This document shows positions 29,011-37,802 of a stretch of 64,000 nt of DNA, in pieces. The DNA is taken from the NCBI GenBank assembly GCA_021498095.1, contig JAIZWK010000001.1:3535450-3599449 (forward strand). Direction: 5' to 3'. The notes under the pieces were generated by a model, which saw only the letters and a list, made by a program, of their open reading frames with translations, was not told the origin of the DNA and did not search any database. Position 1 is the first letter of the stretch, and every line of letters starts with the position of its first letter. Origin of the DNA: Candidatus Harpocratesius repetitus. GTDB lineage: Archaea > Asgardarchaeota > Lokiarchaeia > Sigyniarchaeales > Promethearchaeaceae. Position numbers and translations under genes: made by a program.

Positions 29011-30477
29011 CAGTCTTCAAGGTTATAATCTAAACGACTCAATGCGACAATAAGCGAAGACCGAAACAGTTTTGAAGGGAAAGAAGAATTTATAATTGAT
29101 ACATTATGAGTTCTTTTACAAGAACGACGATTCCCCAATCGTCCCTCCCAATTTTCCCTATAAATTTATTTCTCCGCGGAGAATTTAAATCTTATGTTAA
29201 CAAGTTGGTTGGTCGATCGGAAATCGCTCAGAAATTTCGTCCAAGACTGTATTCCTATTATGATTTCATCTTGGTCAAACTATTCGCCTTAGCCAGCAAG
29301 AAGTCCATTGATTATGCTTCAGATTATCTAAATAAACTACTTTCTAAGCACTATCGAAAGAAATTCAATCTGAAATTGAAGACCTTTCGCGATGGAATTC
29401 GTAAAAGACGGTTAGTCCCCCATCAGACGGATGTTGACAAGTTTTTTAGGCGATTATCCGAGAATGATGTTCATTTTATCTTCGGAAACCTCCTAAACCA
29501 TGTGAATCAAAAGATTCGAAGTCATTCGATTGGGGGGTCAAAAATGCGGTTGCTGGTCGACAACACAGAATATTCGTACTATGGAAAACTTAGACCGCCT
29601 TTTGAAGTTGGAACTCATAAACAACCAGGAACTCGTAAAGCTCGTCTGTTTCAAGGCATGGCAATTCAAGGATGTGGTATGACTTTGTTTTCAGAATTCC
29701 GACTCCTTCGTTATAAGCAATACCGTGCAAAGCATATTGGACTTTCCGCAAAGTGGCACAAATTTCAAGGATTCAACCTCAGTTATGCACTAATGGACCG
29801 CGAATTCTACCGCGCTTCGCTTATCAAAGAATTAAAAGATCAGAAACTCCCCGTTTTAATTCCTGCTAAAAAATTCCAGAAAGTTAAAAAGCATTTCGAG
29901 GAATTTTTGCATGGTAAAAGAGGATTATGTGAAAAGTATCTGTTCGCACAGACTCCAAAGACCAAACCTTGGCCGAACTCCGTTCATGTGCATCTAGTAT
30001 TAACCGCACATCGAAGTAAATCAGCCTTGCAGGTTCGTGAGCAATTCCGTAGAAAGAAACTTACATTTGATAAAGCAGTGGAAGAAATTGAAGGTTTTTT
30101 TACCACTCTTGATCCTCGAAAGAATTTAGCTCGATGGAGCCGCTGGCTCTCCAGAACTTATAAAAAAAGATGGTTCGAAGAAACTGGATTTCGCATGCTT
30201 AATTCTATCCATGAATCGTTCCGAAATCATCATCCATTCCCGCAATTAGCTCAGATTTATTTGAGATCTTATATTTTTAACTGTTGGCAATTTTACCGCA
30301 AGCAACAAATTAAATGTCACACCAAATTATGGAAAACGAGTTTAAATGTTTATCAGTCAAGCTTAACTGATGTGATCGAGAGGGAAATGCTTGAAAGTAC
30401 AAAAGAAAATGTGTAGTTTTTACAAAAGGAAAAAAGGAGGCTGTTCTTTCAAGTTTAGAACATAACCTTAAAGACTG
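29011..30477 (+). mobile_element. Complete IS4-group insertion sequence, recent
   Basis: 1467 bp. Left inverted repeat 29011-29035 begins cagtcttcaaggttata; right repeat 30453-30477 read on the other strand begins cagtctttaaggttatg, matching over ~25 bp with four mismatches. An exact 8-bp direct duplication aatagaaa flanks it (29003-29010 and 30478-30485). It holds one intact transposase gene. Two decayed relatives occur at 57288-57835 and 60821-62160. Inserted between the 839-residue membrane protein and a DPM1-like gene without breaking either. Confidence 0.92.
29106..30416 (+). CDS. IS4-group DDE transposase, intact
   Basis: A 436-residue transposase. First catalytic Asp in MRLLVDNTEYSYYGK, second in YALMDREFYRA, and the Glu in YKKRWFEETGFRMLN, where Y-x2-R-x3-E is the IS4 signature. 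The N-terminal ~140 residues are basic and probably bind the inverted repeats. Length and frame are complete, so the element could be active. Its GC content is visibly higher than that of the neighbouring membrane genes, consistent with separate origin. Confidence 0.92.
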   Translation: MSSFTRTTIPQSSLPIFPINLFLRGEFKSYVNKLVGRSEIAQKFRPRLYSYYDFILVKLFALASKKSIDYASDYLNKLLSKHYRKKFNLKLKTFRDGIRKRRLVPHQTDVDKFFRRLSENDVHFIFGNLLNHVNQKIRSHSIGGSKMRLLVDNTEYSYYGKLRPPFEVGTHKQPGTRKARLFQGMAIQGCGMTLFSEFRLLRYKQYRAKHIGLSAKWHKFQGFNLSYALMDREFYRASLIKELKDQKLPVLIPAKKFQKVKKHFEEFLHGKRGLCEKYLFAQTPKTKPWPNSVHVHLVLTAHRSKSALQVREQFRRKKLTFDKAVEEIEGFFTTLDPRKNLARWSRWLSRTYKKRWFEETGFRMLNSIHESFRNHHPFPQLAQIYLRSYIFNCWQFYRKQQIKCHTKLWKTSLNVYQSSLTDVIEREMLESTKENV

Positions 30478-30537
30478 AATAGAAAAAACATATTTTTAAA
30501 TTTCTATCATAAAAATCTGAATGTTTAGTATTCTTTA

Positions 30538-31326
30538 TTAAATTACATTAAATTTTCGTAAGTAATAATAGAAAAATCCCTTGATAATATCAAAGAATAG
30601 CAAAAATTTGCGCACATTTGATTTTCCAAAGCAACGTCCATGTAAATGAATGGGGACTTCTTCAATCTTAAAATTGTAAATCGCTCCCAGCATTAGCAAT
30701 TCCGTAGTAAATGCCATATCAAAAAATTGAATTTGTTCAAAAATCTTTTTGGTTTTCCGATGAAAAGCGCGAAAACCTCCTTGATTATTCTTAATTGATT
30801 GATGGAAGAATAACTTCAGGAAAATTTGAATGAAACTTTCACCTGCACGATTTAAAAATGGAATGGGATAATAATATTCACCTTTATATCGGGAACCTAT
30901 TATAATATCAGCATCGTTCTTTATAATGGATCGACAAAGGGCTGGAATATCTTCAGGATCATGTTGACCATCACCATCAATAGTTATAAAGATATCTCCT
31001 CTTGCGATTTTTAAACCATCTAAGATTGTCCGCCCATATCCTTGATTATTTTTATGATAGATAAAACGAATATCCCTTCTTTCCAATAATTTTTCGACAG
31101 TTCCATCTGTAGAACCATCATCCACAATAATTATTTCATAATTTGCTAATTTTAAACTATGAATTTTCTCAATAATTGGAATAATTGTGTTTGATTCATT
31201 ATAACAAGGAATAATTATTGAAATAAAAGTAGATGGATAAAGTCCACTGGATTTAAATGTAGAAATTGAAGTATTTTTGATAGCATTGTTTATAATCTCA
31301 GTGTTAACTATTGTATTACTAATCAT
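30538..31326 (-). CDS. DPM1-like GT2 transferase (polyprenyl-phosphate sugar synthase)
   Basis: A 262-residue GT-A enzyme. FISIIIPCYNESNTIIPIIE, EIIIVDDGSTDGT, NQGYGRTILDGL, TIDGDGQHDPED (DxD) and IGSRYKGEYY are those of dolichol-phosphate mannose/glucose synthases. It lacks C-terminal membrane helices beyond a short hydrophobic stretch. Expected to make a polyprenyl-phosphate sugar, the donor for GT-C enzymes such as its neighbours. Substrate (mannose or glucose) is not decided by sequence. Confidence 0.82.
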   Translation of the reverse strand: MISNTIVNTEIINNAIKNTSISTFKSSGLYPSTFISIIIPCYNESNTIIPIIEKIHSLKLANYEIIIVDDGSTDGTVEKLLERRDIRFIYHKNNQGYGRTILDGLKIARGDIFITIDGDGQHDPEDIPALCRSIIKNDADIIIGSRYKGEYYYPIPFLNRAGESFIQIFLKLFFHQSIKNNQGGFRAFHRKTKKIFEQIQFFDMAFTTELLMLGAIYNFKIEEVPIHLHGRCFGKSNVRKFLLFFDIIKGFFYYYLRKFNVI

Positions 31327-31532
31327 TTTTTTTCATTAGATTTTTATTAATAATTTTAAAAGAATTTAATAATTTATATTTTTACGCATTTCAATAAGCA
31401 GATTTTTTTTAATTTACACCTTTGTGTTGAGTATTATTACATTTAATACGATTATAAAACTAAAAAGTATATTCATATTTAATATTATTTTCATTTCAAA
31501 TTCATTGAAAATATTTCAAAAAAATTACAACA

Positions 31533-34049
31533 TTAAAAAGAAATAGGTCCAATTATAAGTGTTCCAGAATTCTCAAAATAAACAGTACAATTTTGTTCTA
31601 AAAACATCCTTAAATCTTGCTTTAATGAAATGTAATATGGGTTATCGCTAAATTTTAAAATAAAAACATAGATTATATCACTTTTAAAGACATTTTGACA
31701 ATAATACTGAAATTCATCTAAAGTTTTATTTCGATTTGATATTTGGTTATGTATAATTATTTCTGGAGAACCTGTATAAAGCAGATAGTCAGCACCTCTA
31801 AGAGTTAAGCAAAAAACGCCAGTGTTTGTTGGGTTTTGACTAATTATATTATCCATTTGCTCAATTCCTTCCCATTCATCATCTTTAAGAGCATATACAG
31901 ATTGAGTAAAACGATATCTTGTATCTACAACTATTGGAATAAATAGAAATGTAGAATTAATTAAAAAGAAAATAATGAGTGTTTTACTAATTGAACGAAT
32001 TTTTTGATTGGATATCAAATCAGTTTTTGACTTTAAATATTGTATTGTTATTGGTGCTAGAAAAGCACTCGGAATTACAATAAATTGCACAAATCGGGAC
32101 TCAAAATATGTGGTTTTATATAGATTGAAATTAATCCATGTAATAATTTTTCCAAAGATATAAGCCAGAAATATCATTAAGACGAAAAATCGAAAATATT
32201 CGGGAAAATTTTTATTTTCATTGGTTGATTTATTATTGGAATCTTTCTTTAAATTTTTCAAAGAGGTATTTGCAATTATTAAAATTGCGCTCAATGCAAG
32301 AAAAAGTTTTGTTCCTAATAGAGCTATATCATACCAATTCACTTGCCCAAAATTATAACTATAATTAGCATTCATTTGTTCATAATAGTCAATATTGAAA
32401 AATTTGTAAAGTCGAAATCCCCAAGCAATTAATAAATAGATTATAACACTAAGTGAGATACTAATTATTATTTTATTTTGGATTTCGGACTTGATTGTCA
32501 GGCTTATGTGATGATCAATCATATTCAATATTACATTACAGAGAAATGACAAGGATAATGCAAAAAACGATAAGCAAATTGCCAACAATATTGGAAAAAG
32601 GTGAGAACTAAATGAGAATAATGGGAATCTAGATGAAAGGAAGAGAAAAATGAAAAACAATGCAGAAAAAACACTAGAAATCATAAATGAAATTTGCAAT
32701 ATCCACGATCGTTCAGCTTTATAATTAAAGATCCCATAAACAGCGATTATACCAGAAAAAATAACAGCTTCTGCAATGTGTGTCAAAAACATTAAAGTAC
32801 CCATGAAAGTAATAAGGAATATTTGATTATATTTTGAAAGATTTTTCTGTTGAGTTTGATTATGAATATGTTGATAATTATGCGAAAGTAATTCGGAATT
32901 GTAATTTTGATTGCGATTTTGGTTAAAAATTATTGCCAAAATTAAAAAAATTGCTGTTATATTGGTAAAATTTGGAATATTCCACAAACCAATAAGTGAA
33001 AATGAAAAACTATTTTCTGTATTCATATTAAGAACTCGAATGATCGCTAAATAAGAAATCTCGTGTAATTTTCCAGTAACTAAATAATAATTAATGAAAT
33101 TAATTAATGAGCCCCAAACTGCATTTAAGATTGTAAAGAAAAATACGGTTAAAATTTGTAAATATGGTTTTTTCGGGAAAACACGCATACTTGCGGCTAA
33201 AACTGAAATGGGAAGAAAAAGAATTAAACTTAGATATGCTAACATATTTCCTTTTATTGTTCCATTGCTAATGCTAATAAAATAAGATTGAAAAGAATTT
33301 TCAAGAATGTAATAAAATTTATTTAAATTCTGGGGGCATTTTGCAATAACTTGAGCCCACTTGTAATGACGAGATATATCTGTTTCAATATATAGATGTT
33401 CTGGATATAAAATTATCCAACAAACTATGTAAAAGAAAATAACAAGCCCCATACCCAATAGGACACCTAAATTAAAATGTACTCTGTAATTATCCTTAAC
33501 TTTTTTGTTCCGAAAAGTATTGATAACACTTAATAAAACAGTGCCAATCAATAAAATTACCTCTTTTTGCGAAATATCCCACATGGATAAAATGAGCCAT
33601 GAAATTCCATAGAAAATAATCCCTATAAAGTAGGAAAGAAGCATTCGTTCTAATAGTGAAAGTCTTTTTTTGCAAAATCCGCTAATATCAATGAAAAAAG
33701 TGCCTGGAACTGTAACTAATATAATAAGCGAGATAAAAGCAAAAAGTGAATTCTCTGTTGGATGAATTATATAAAAAAATAAAGAAAGAATGCTAAATCC
33801 AGTTATTATAAAATGAAAGATAGAGTGTTCAATAGATAATTCAGGTTTTTTATTAAATGATATCTCTTTAAATAATGAAGAAGAGTATCGATCAAAAAAA
33901 TACTTGATAAAGAAAGCCATCAATAAGATCTCTATAATCATGAAATAAAACCAGATATGAATTCCTCTAAATGCTAATAATCCAATAGGTACAGAAAATA
34001 ATATGGGAATAATAAAATACTTGAGTATCCAAACATGTTTTCGATTCAT
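31533..34049 (-). CDS. GT-C-like multispanning membrane protein
   Basis: An 838-residue protein with about 16 or more hydrophobic helices in residues ~1-700 and a soluble tail of ~130 residues. The first large loop LYIETDISRHYKWAQVIAK carries an acidic residue and His as in GT-C enzymes and aligns with the same loop of the 1486-residue protein; the tail segment LKDDEWEGIEQMDNIISQNP also aligns with that protein. So the two are paralogues that differ by the long outer domain. Expected to use lipid-linked sugar outside the membrane. It shares strand with the DPM1-like gene, ~200 nt upstream. Confidence 0.6.
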   Translation of the reverse strand: MNRKHVWILKYFIIPILFSVPIGLLAFRGIHIWFYFMIIEILLMAFFIKYFFDRYSSSLFKEISFNKKPELSIEHSIFHFIITGFSILSLFFYIIHPTENSLFAFISLIILVTVPGTFFIDISGFCKKRLSLLERMLLSYFIGIIFYGISWLILSMWDISQKEVILLIGTVLLSVINTFRNKKVKDNYRVHFNLGVLLGMGLVIFFYIVCWIILYPEHLYIETDISRHYKWAQVIAKCPQNLNKFYYILENSFQSYFISISNGTIKGNMLAYLSLILFLPISVLAASMRVFPKKPYLQILTVFFFTILNAVWGSLINFINYYLVTGKLHEISYLAIIRVLNMNTENSFSFSLIGLWNIPNFTNITAIFLILAIIFNQNRNQNYNSELLSHNYQHIHNQTQQKNLSKYNQIFLITFMGTLMFLTHIAEAVIFSGIIAVYGIFNYKAERSWILQISFMISSVFSALFFIFLFLSSRFPLFSFSSHLFPILLAICLSFFALSLSFLCNVILNMIDHHISLTIKSEIQNKIIISISLSVIIYLLIAWGFRLYKFFNIDYYEQMNANYSYNFGQVNWYDIALLGTKLFLALSAILIIANTSLKNLKKDSNNKSTNENKNFPEYFRFFVLMIFLAYIFGKIITWINFNLYKTTYFESRFVQFIVIPSAFLAPITIQYLKSKTDLISNQKIRSISKTLIIFFLINSTFLFIPIVVDTRYRFTQSVYALKDDEWEGIEQMDNIISQNPTNTGVFCLTLRGADYLLYTGSPEIIIHNQISNRNKTLDEFQYYCQNVFKSDIIYVFILKFSDNPYYISLKQDLRMFLEQNCTVYFENSGTLIIGPISF

Positions 34050-34339
34050 AAGAAGTTCAAATAATTAGTTTTTAGGATTAATAATAAAGAATGAATAGAA
34101 TTCAAGAATTATAAAATTCAGAATCTAATATTCTTTATATTTATTATATGTTTAAAATTTTTAAATCTCATGTGTTTTTAACTTTTTTTAATCTTTATCA
34201 ATTTCAACTCATCAGAAAAAATTAAATGGGAAAAAACATAACATTTGGAACGAACCATAAACATTTTGAATTGAAACATTTAATACGAAACATTTTTCAG
34301 TGATAAATTTTAAATATAATTTAAACAAAGGGATATGAA
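34050..34339. promoter_or_regulatory. Divergent intergenic region
   Basis: 290 bp with no gene, lying between head-to-head genes (GT-C-like leftward, GT2 rightward). It must contain both promoters. A weak ribosome site (AAAGGGAT) precedes the GT2 ATG at 34340. Nothing else is recognised. Confidence 0.35.
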
Positions 34340-35149
34340 ATGACACTCAATCAAATGCACCTCGCTGTGCCAGATATTAAAGAATTATCCTCTGCAACTG
34401 TGATCACACCTCAAAGATCCTACCCGTTACATGTTATTGTTCCCGTGTTCAATGAAGAACATGCAATCAAGGATGTAATCCATCGTATAAAACGAGTTTT
34501 GCGAACATATCCCTATGAAACAAAAATAACTGTCATTGATGATGGAAGCACAGATAAAACCATTGAAAAGATTGGTTCTGAGCCAGAAATTAATCTTGTT
34601 ACAAATCGGATTAATCAGGGCAAAGCCCGGAGTTTGAATAAATGCTTCCGTATGATTGGAGAGAATGAGATTGTGGTTTTAATTGATGGAGATGGTGAAC
34701 ATCCACCTGAAGAGATTATGAAATTAGTAACCCCGATTTTAAAGGGAAAAGCAGATATTGTTATTGGAACTCGTTTTTCACCCAAGTTTCCTTTATCCCT
34801 TGAAAAAGCACCTAAAGGATCATATCTCAATAACCATAAACGATTCAGTAAAATCCGCAAATTTGGGAATATAATTATATCAATACTTATTTTTTTATTA
34901 TACAAACAATACATTTCTGATTCGCAAAGTGGATATCGTGCATTTAAACCAGGCATATTGATGAAATATCAATCAAAATTCACAGGATTTGAGATAGAGA
35001 CAGAAATGACTCTTGAATTAATGAAAAGAGGATATAGATTATATGAGGTGCCAATTACCACAGGATTAAGCACCCGCGAATCACATATGCATATTTTTCG
35101 AGATAGTTTAAAAATATTCAAAACAATTCTGGTTTTAAAATATTGTTAA
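34340..35149 (+). CDS. DPM1-like GT2 transferase
   Basis: A 269-residue GT-A enzyme with a 30-residue N-terminal extension before LHVIVPVFNEEHAIKDVIH. KITVIDDGSTDKT, NQGKARSLNKCFR, VLIDGDGEHPPEE (DxD) and VIGTRFSPKFP are present, then SDSQSGYRAFKP and GFEIETEMTLELMKRGYRLY, which belong to polyprenyl-phosphate glycosyltransferases. A hydrophobic helix (IIISILIFLLYKQYI) may anchor it. Second enzyme of this type in the locus. Confidence 0.8.
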   Translation: MTLNQMHLAVPDIKELSSATVITPQRSYPLHVIVPVFNEEHAIKDVIHRIKRVLRTYPYETKITVIDDGSTDKTIEKIGSEPEINLVTNRINQGKARSLNKCFRMIGENEIVVLIDGDGEHPPEEIMKLVTPILKGKADIVIGTRFSPKFPLSLEKAPKGSYLNNHKRFSKIRKFGNIIISILIFLLYKQYISDSQSGYRAFKPGILMKYQSKFTGFEIETEMTLELMKRGYRLYEVPITTGLSTRESHMHIFRDSLKIFKTILVLKYC

Positions 35150-35946
35150 ATTATTTTTAAAAACATATATAGAATAACCTAGTTTTGTTATATCTACTTA
35201 AATTTTTCTTATATTCTTTTTTTGGGTTTATATACCTTCAGACTCGTTCAAATATTAATTTAAATAACCATCTTGCAATTTTAGAGCCACAACATTGAAG
35301 AAAAATCATTTCTTACAATTTTTTTAATTATCTTTAAATATATTGAAAACAAATCATTCAGAGATCTCCAATTCTCTGCAAATTAACATCATACTAAGAA
35401 AATTCACCTTGTATATTAGCACTAATCAAGAAAATAGTATATAAAAAGATAGACAAATAAAGTAATATTTTATGTAAAAATTTCGATGGCATGAACATAA
35501 ACATATAAACAATTAATCCAACTCTTGACTGAGCGTTTTAAAATTAAAATTGAACGAAAATCTATAGAATCTATATAAAAACTTATGAATTGGCTTGTAC
35601 AAAGATATACAATGGTTTAAATATCTAAGAATTAAAAGAAAAATCAGCTGAATTTTGATTATCTTGATTTAGTTGAGACATTAAAAGGAATAATAAGTGT
35701 TCTTGTTGTATATTGATATTAAGAATAATTCATGATACAAAACGCTTACTTAACAAAAGCAGAAGACTATTTAGTTTTTCTAAAATCATTGGAGAAAAGA
35801 ATCCTTTAAGAGATAAATACCCCAATTTTTAGAATTATTTCTGATATAAAAACTGCTCAGAGAACATTGATTGAATTTATCTAACTTTATATCCATTTTG
35901 GCTAAAATATTTTTAATTTTTCATATCAAATGAAAAAAAAATCGGG
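35150..35946. other. Gene-free stretch
   Basis: About 800 bp, very AT-rich, closed in all frames beyond short runs. No transposase fragment, RNA gene or repeat was recognised in it. It precedes a small inverted-repeat element. Confidence 0.5.
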
Positions 35947-36493
35947 CTATTTTTAATTACGAAGGATCAATTCACTAACACCTCGGTTTGAATTTTTTTC
36001 CCCCATTTTTCGTTTAATTGAAATAATTGTTTAATTTCTGAATTATTCCACTCATTAGAGAGAATTTTTGGGCTAAATCGGTGCAGAACAATGGTAATTC
36101 CTAAGATTTCGGGTTCATTTATGACTGTAATATATCCCTGAAATCGCTGTTCTAAACCCTCAGGTGTTTTAGGAACAGTTAAATGCACACGAGTCTTAAT
36201 CCTACTATTAATATTCTTCGCCAGATTATTTAATAAAACTTTTGTCACAAATAGTCTTGTATTTCCTTTATAGCAACTGTAACTGCGGAAAGCATATTTT
36301 TGCCAGTTTGAGAGTTTTATAAAAAATATCAATTTATGCATATCCCTGCTTTTCTTTGTCATAAGCTTTAAAATAGTGTATGTTTTGCTCTAAAACTTCA
36401 ATGAAATTGTCAATGAGATTTTTTTGAACGATAATATTAAAATAATTTAAAAAATAAGGCTTCTCTTAATTGATCCTTCATTCTTAAAAATAG
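35947..36493. mobile_element. Small element with 26-bp imperfect inverted repeats
   Basis: Left end 35947-35972 contains tatttttaattacgaaggat; right end 36468-36493 read on the other strand contains tatttttaagaatgaaggat, and both continue with caatt. The 547-bp interval holds one 131-codon frame. No target duplication was found. It may be a non-autonomous element, or an unrecognised short IS. Confidence 0.5.
35967..36362 (-). CDS. Unknown 131-residue protein inside inverted-repeat element
   Basis: Basic, soluble protein (MTKKSRDMHKLIFFIKLSNW..., ending GKKIQTEVLVN). I do not recognise the family; a mixed alpha/beta pattern with FQGYITVINEPEILGITIVL is the clearest strand pair. It fills most of a 547-bp interval bounded by inverted repeats and its last codons overlap one repeat, so it may be element-encoded. 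A decayed transposase tail is possible. Confidence 0.4.
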   Translation of the reverse strand: MTKKSRDMHKLIFFIKLSNWQKYAFRSYSCYKGNTRLFVTKVLLNNLAKNINSRIKTRVHLTVPKTPEGLEQRFQGYITVINEPEILGITIVLHRFSPKILSNEWNNSEIKQLFQLNEKWGKKIQTEVLVN

Positions 36494-36524
36494 TCAAAAA
36501 TCGATAAATAATTCTTTTTAGAAT

Positions 36525-37736
36525 TCACTTAAATGAAAAGATCTTAGATTTTTTTGAGACAATTTTCAGCATTTCTCTTTTAAAATCTAAAAGAACGCGA
36601 TCCCAATCATAATTTTTTATAAACTTTTGTCCATTTTGAAAACATTCATCGTAAAACTTTATTGGGTTTTGGATAATTGTAAAAACTTCTTCTGGTCTAT
36701 TAATATAAATAATTCCATTATTATCTCCATATTCTTTAAAAATTCCATCTAATTTTGTTGCGATAATTAATTTTCCTGCTGCCATATATTCATAAAGTTT
36801 TATTGGAACAATATTATTCATTATTTTATTCTTATGGGCAGGTAAAATGCAAAAATCTGCTGCTTGAAGATATTCAGGAATTTTATCAAATGGAACTTGA
36901 TTTGTTAATATTATATTATCTGGATATTTCAATTTCATTTTAATTTTTACCAAGTATTCATAGAGATCTCCTTTTCCTACGATTAATAATTTTATTTTAG
37001 TCAATTTCATTTCATTTTGTAGATAATAATCAGAAATTTCTCTTAATCCTGAAAAATCATATAACCAACCCATAAACATTAATACAATCTCGTCATCTTC
37101 TATGTTTAATTGAGATCGTTTTGTTAATCTAATATTTGATTTACTATATTTCGCAATATCGACTCCACCTGGAATTAAAATACCTTCTTTTTTGTTTTTA
37201 ATCATTTCATCGGCATAATCTAATAATCCTTTATTGATTGCAAATAAATAGTCACATTTTTTTATATTATAAGTTTCAAAAAATTTGGCAATTGGTTGAA
37301 ATATTGAAATTGGAAGTAATGTATGAAGATGATCGATTAAATAATAGCAAAATGGAATACGATATATTTTTGCAAATAGTAAAGCAATAAAAGAGTTGAG
37401 AATTCCAAAACCAAAAATTAGATCAGGTCGAAACTTTTTAATTTCTTGATATATAGTAAATGTATGAAAAAAAGGAATAGATAAAAAACTTAATAAAGGT
37501 AATTTTATCATACTGGGTCGAATTATAGTAATTTTTGAATTAGGAATGATCTTTGGATTTGCTTCAAAGATATTTTTTCTTGTAAAAATTGAATAATGAA
37601 TAGAAGTTTGCCATAAAAATTCATAATCAATTACATGAATATTATGCCCTTGTGTAGATAATCTTTCAAAAAGATGATGTTGTTGATGAGGTCCTCTTAA
37701 TTCCCAGTCTGTTTCTTGTAGTATTAAGATATTCAT
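36525..37736 (-). CDS. GT4 family glycosyltransferase
   Basis: A 403-residue GT-B enzyme. N-terminus MNILILQETDWELRGPHQQH marks the acceptor domain; LIPGGVDIAKY, IVLMFMGWLYDFSGLREI, VPFDKIPEYLQAADFCILP and IVPIKLYEYMAAGKLIIAT form the GT4 donor domain. It lies between the small inverted-repeat element and the IS at 37.8 kb, read leftward, and is not in an obvious operon. Confidence 0.82.
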   Translation of the reverse strand: MNILILQETDWELRGPHQQHHLFERLSTQGHNIHVIDYEFLWQTSIHYSIFTRKNIFEANPKIIPNSKITIIRPSMIKLPLLSFLSIPFFHTFTIYQEIKKFRPDLIFGFGILNSFIALLFAKIYRIPFCYYLIDHLHTLLPISIFQPIAKFFETYNIKKCDYLFAINKGLLDYADEMIKNKKEGILIPGGVDIAKYSKSNIRLTKRSQLNIEDDEIVLMFMGWLYDFSGLREISDYYLQNEMKLTKIKLLIVGKGDLYEYLVKIKMKLKYPDNIILTNQVPFDKIPEYLQAADFCILPAHKNKIMNNIVPIKLYEYMAAGKLIIATKLDGIFKEYGDNNGIIYINRPEEVFTIIQNPIKFYDECFQNGQKFIKNYDWDRVLLDFKREMLKIVSKKSKIFSFK

Positions 37737-37802
37737 TCAATTTCTCTATAATCTTTTATTTATCAATGAACTTAAAATTATTGGAGCATTTTATTAGAAA
37801 AA

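Noticed and set aside
21713..34049. AglB oligosaccharyltransferase among the large membrane proteins
   Set aside because: No WWDYG-type motif is present in any of the three proteins.
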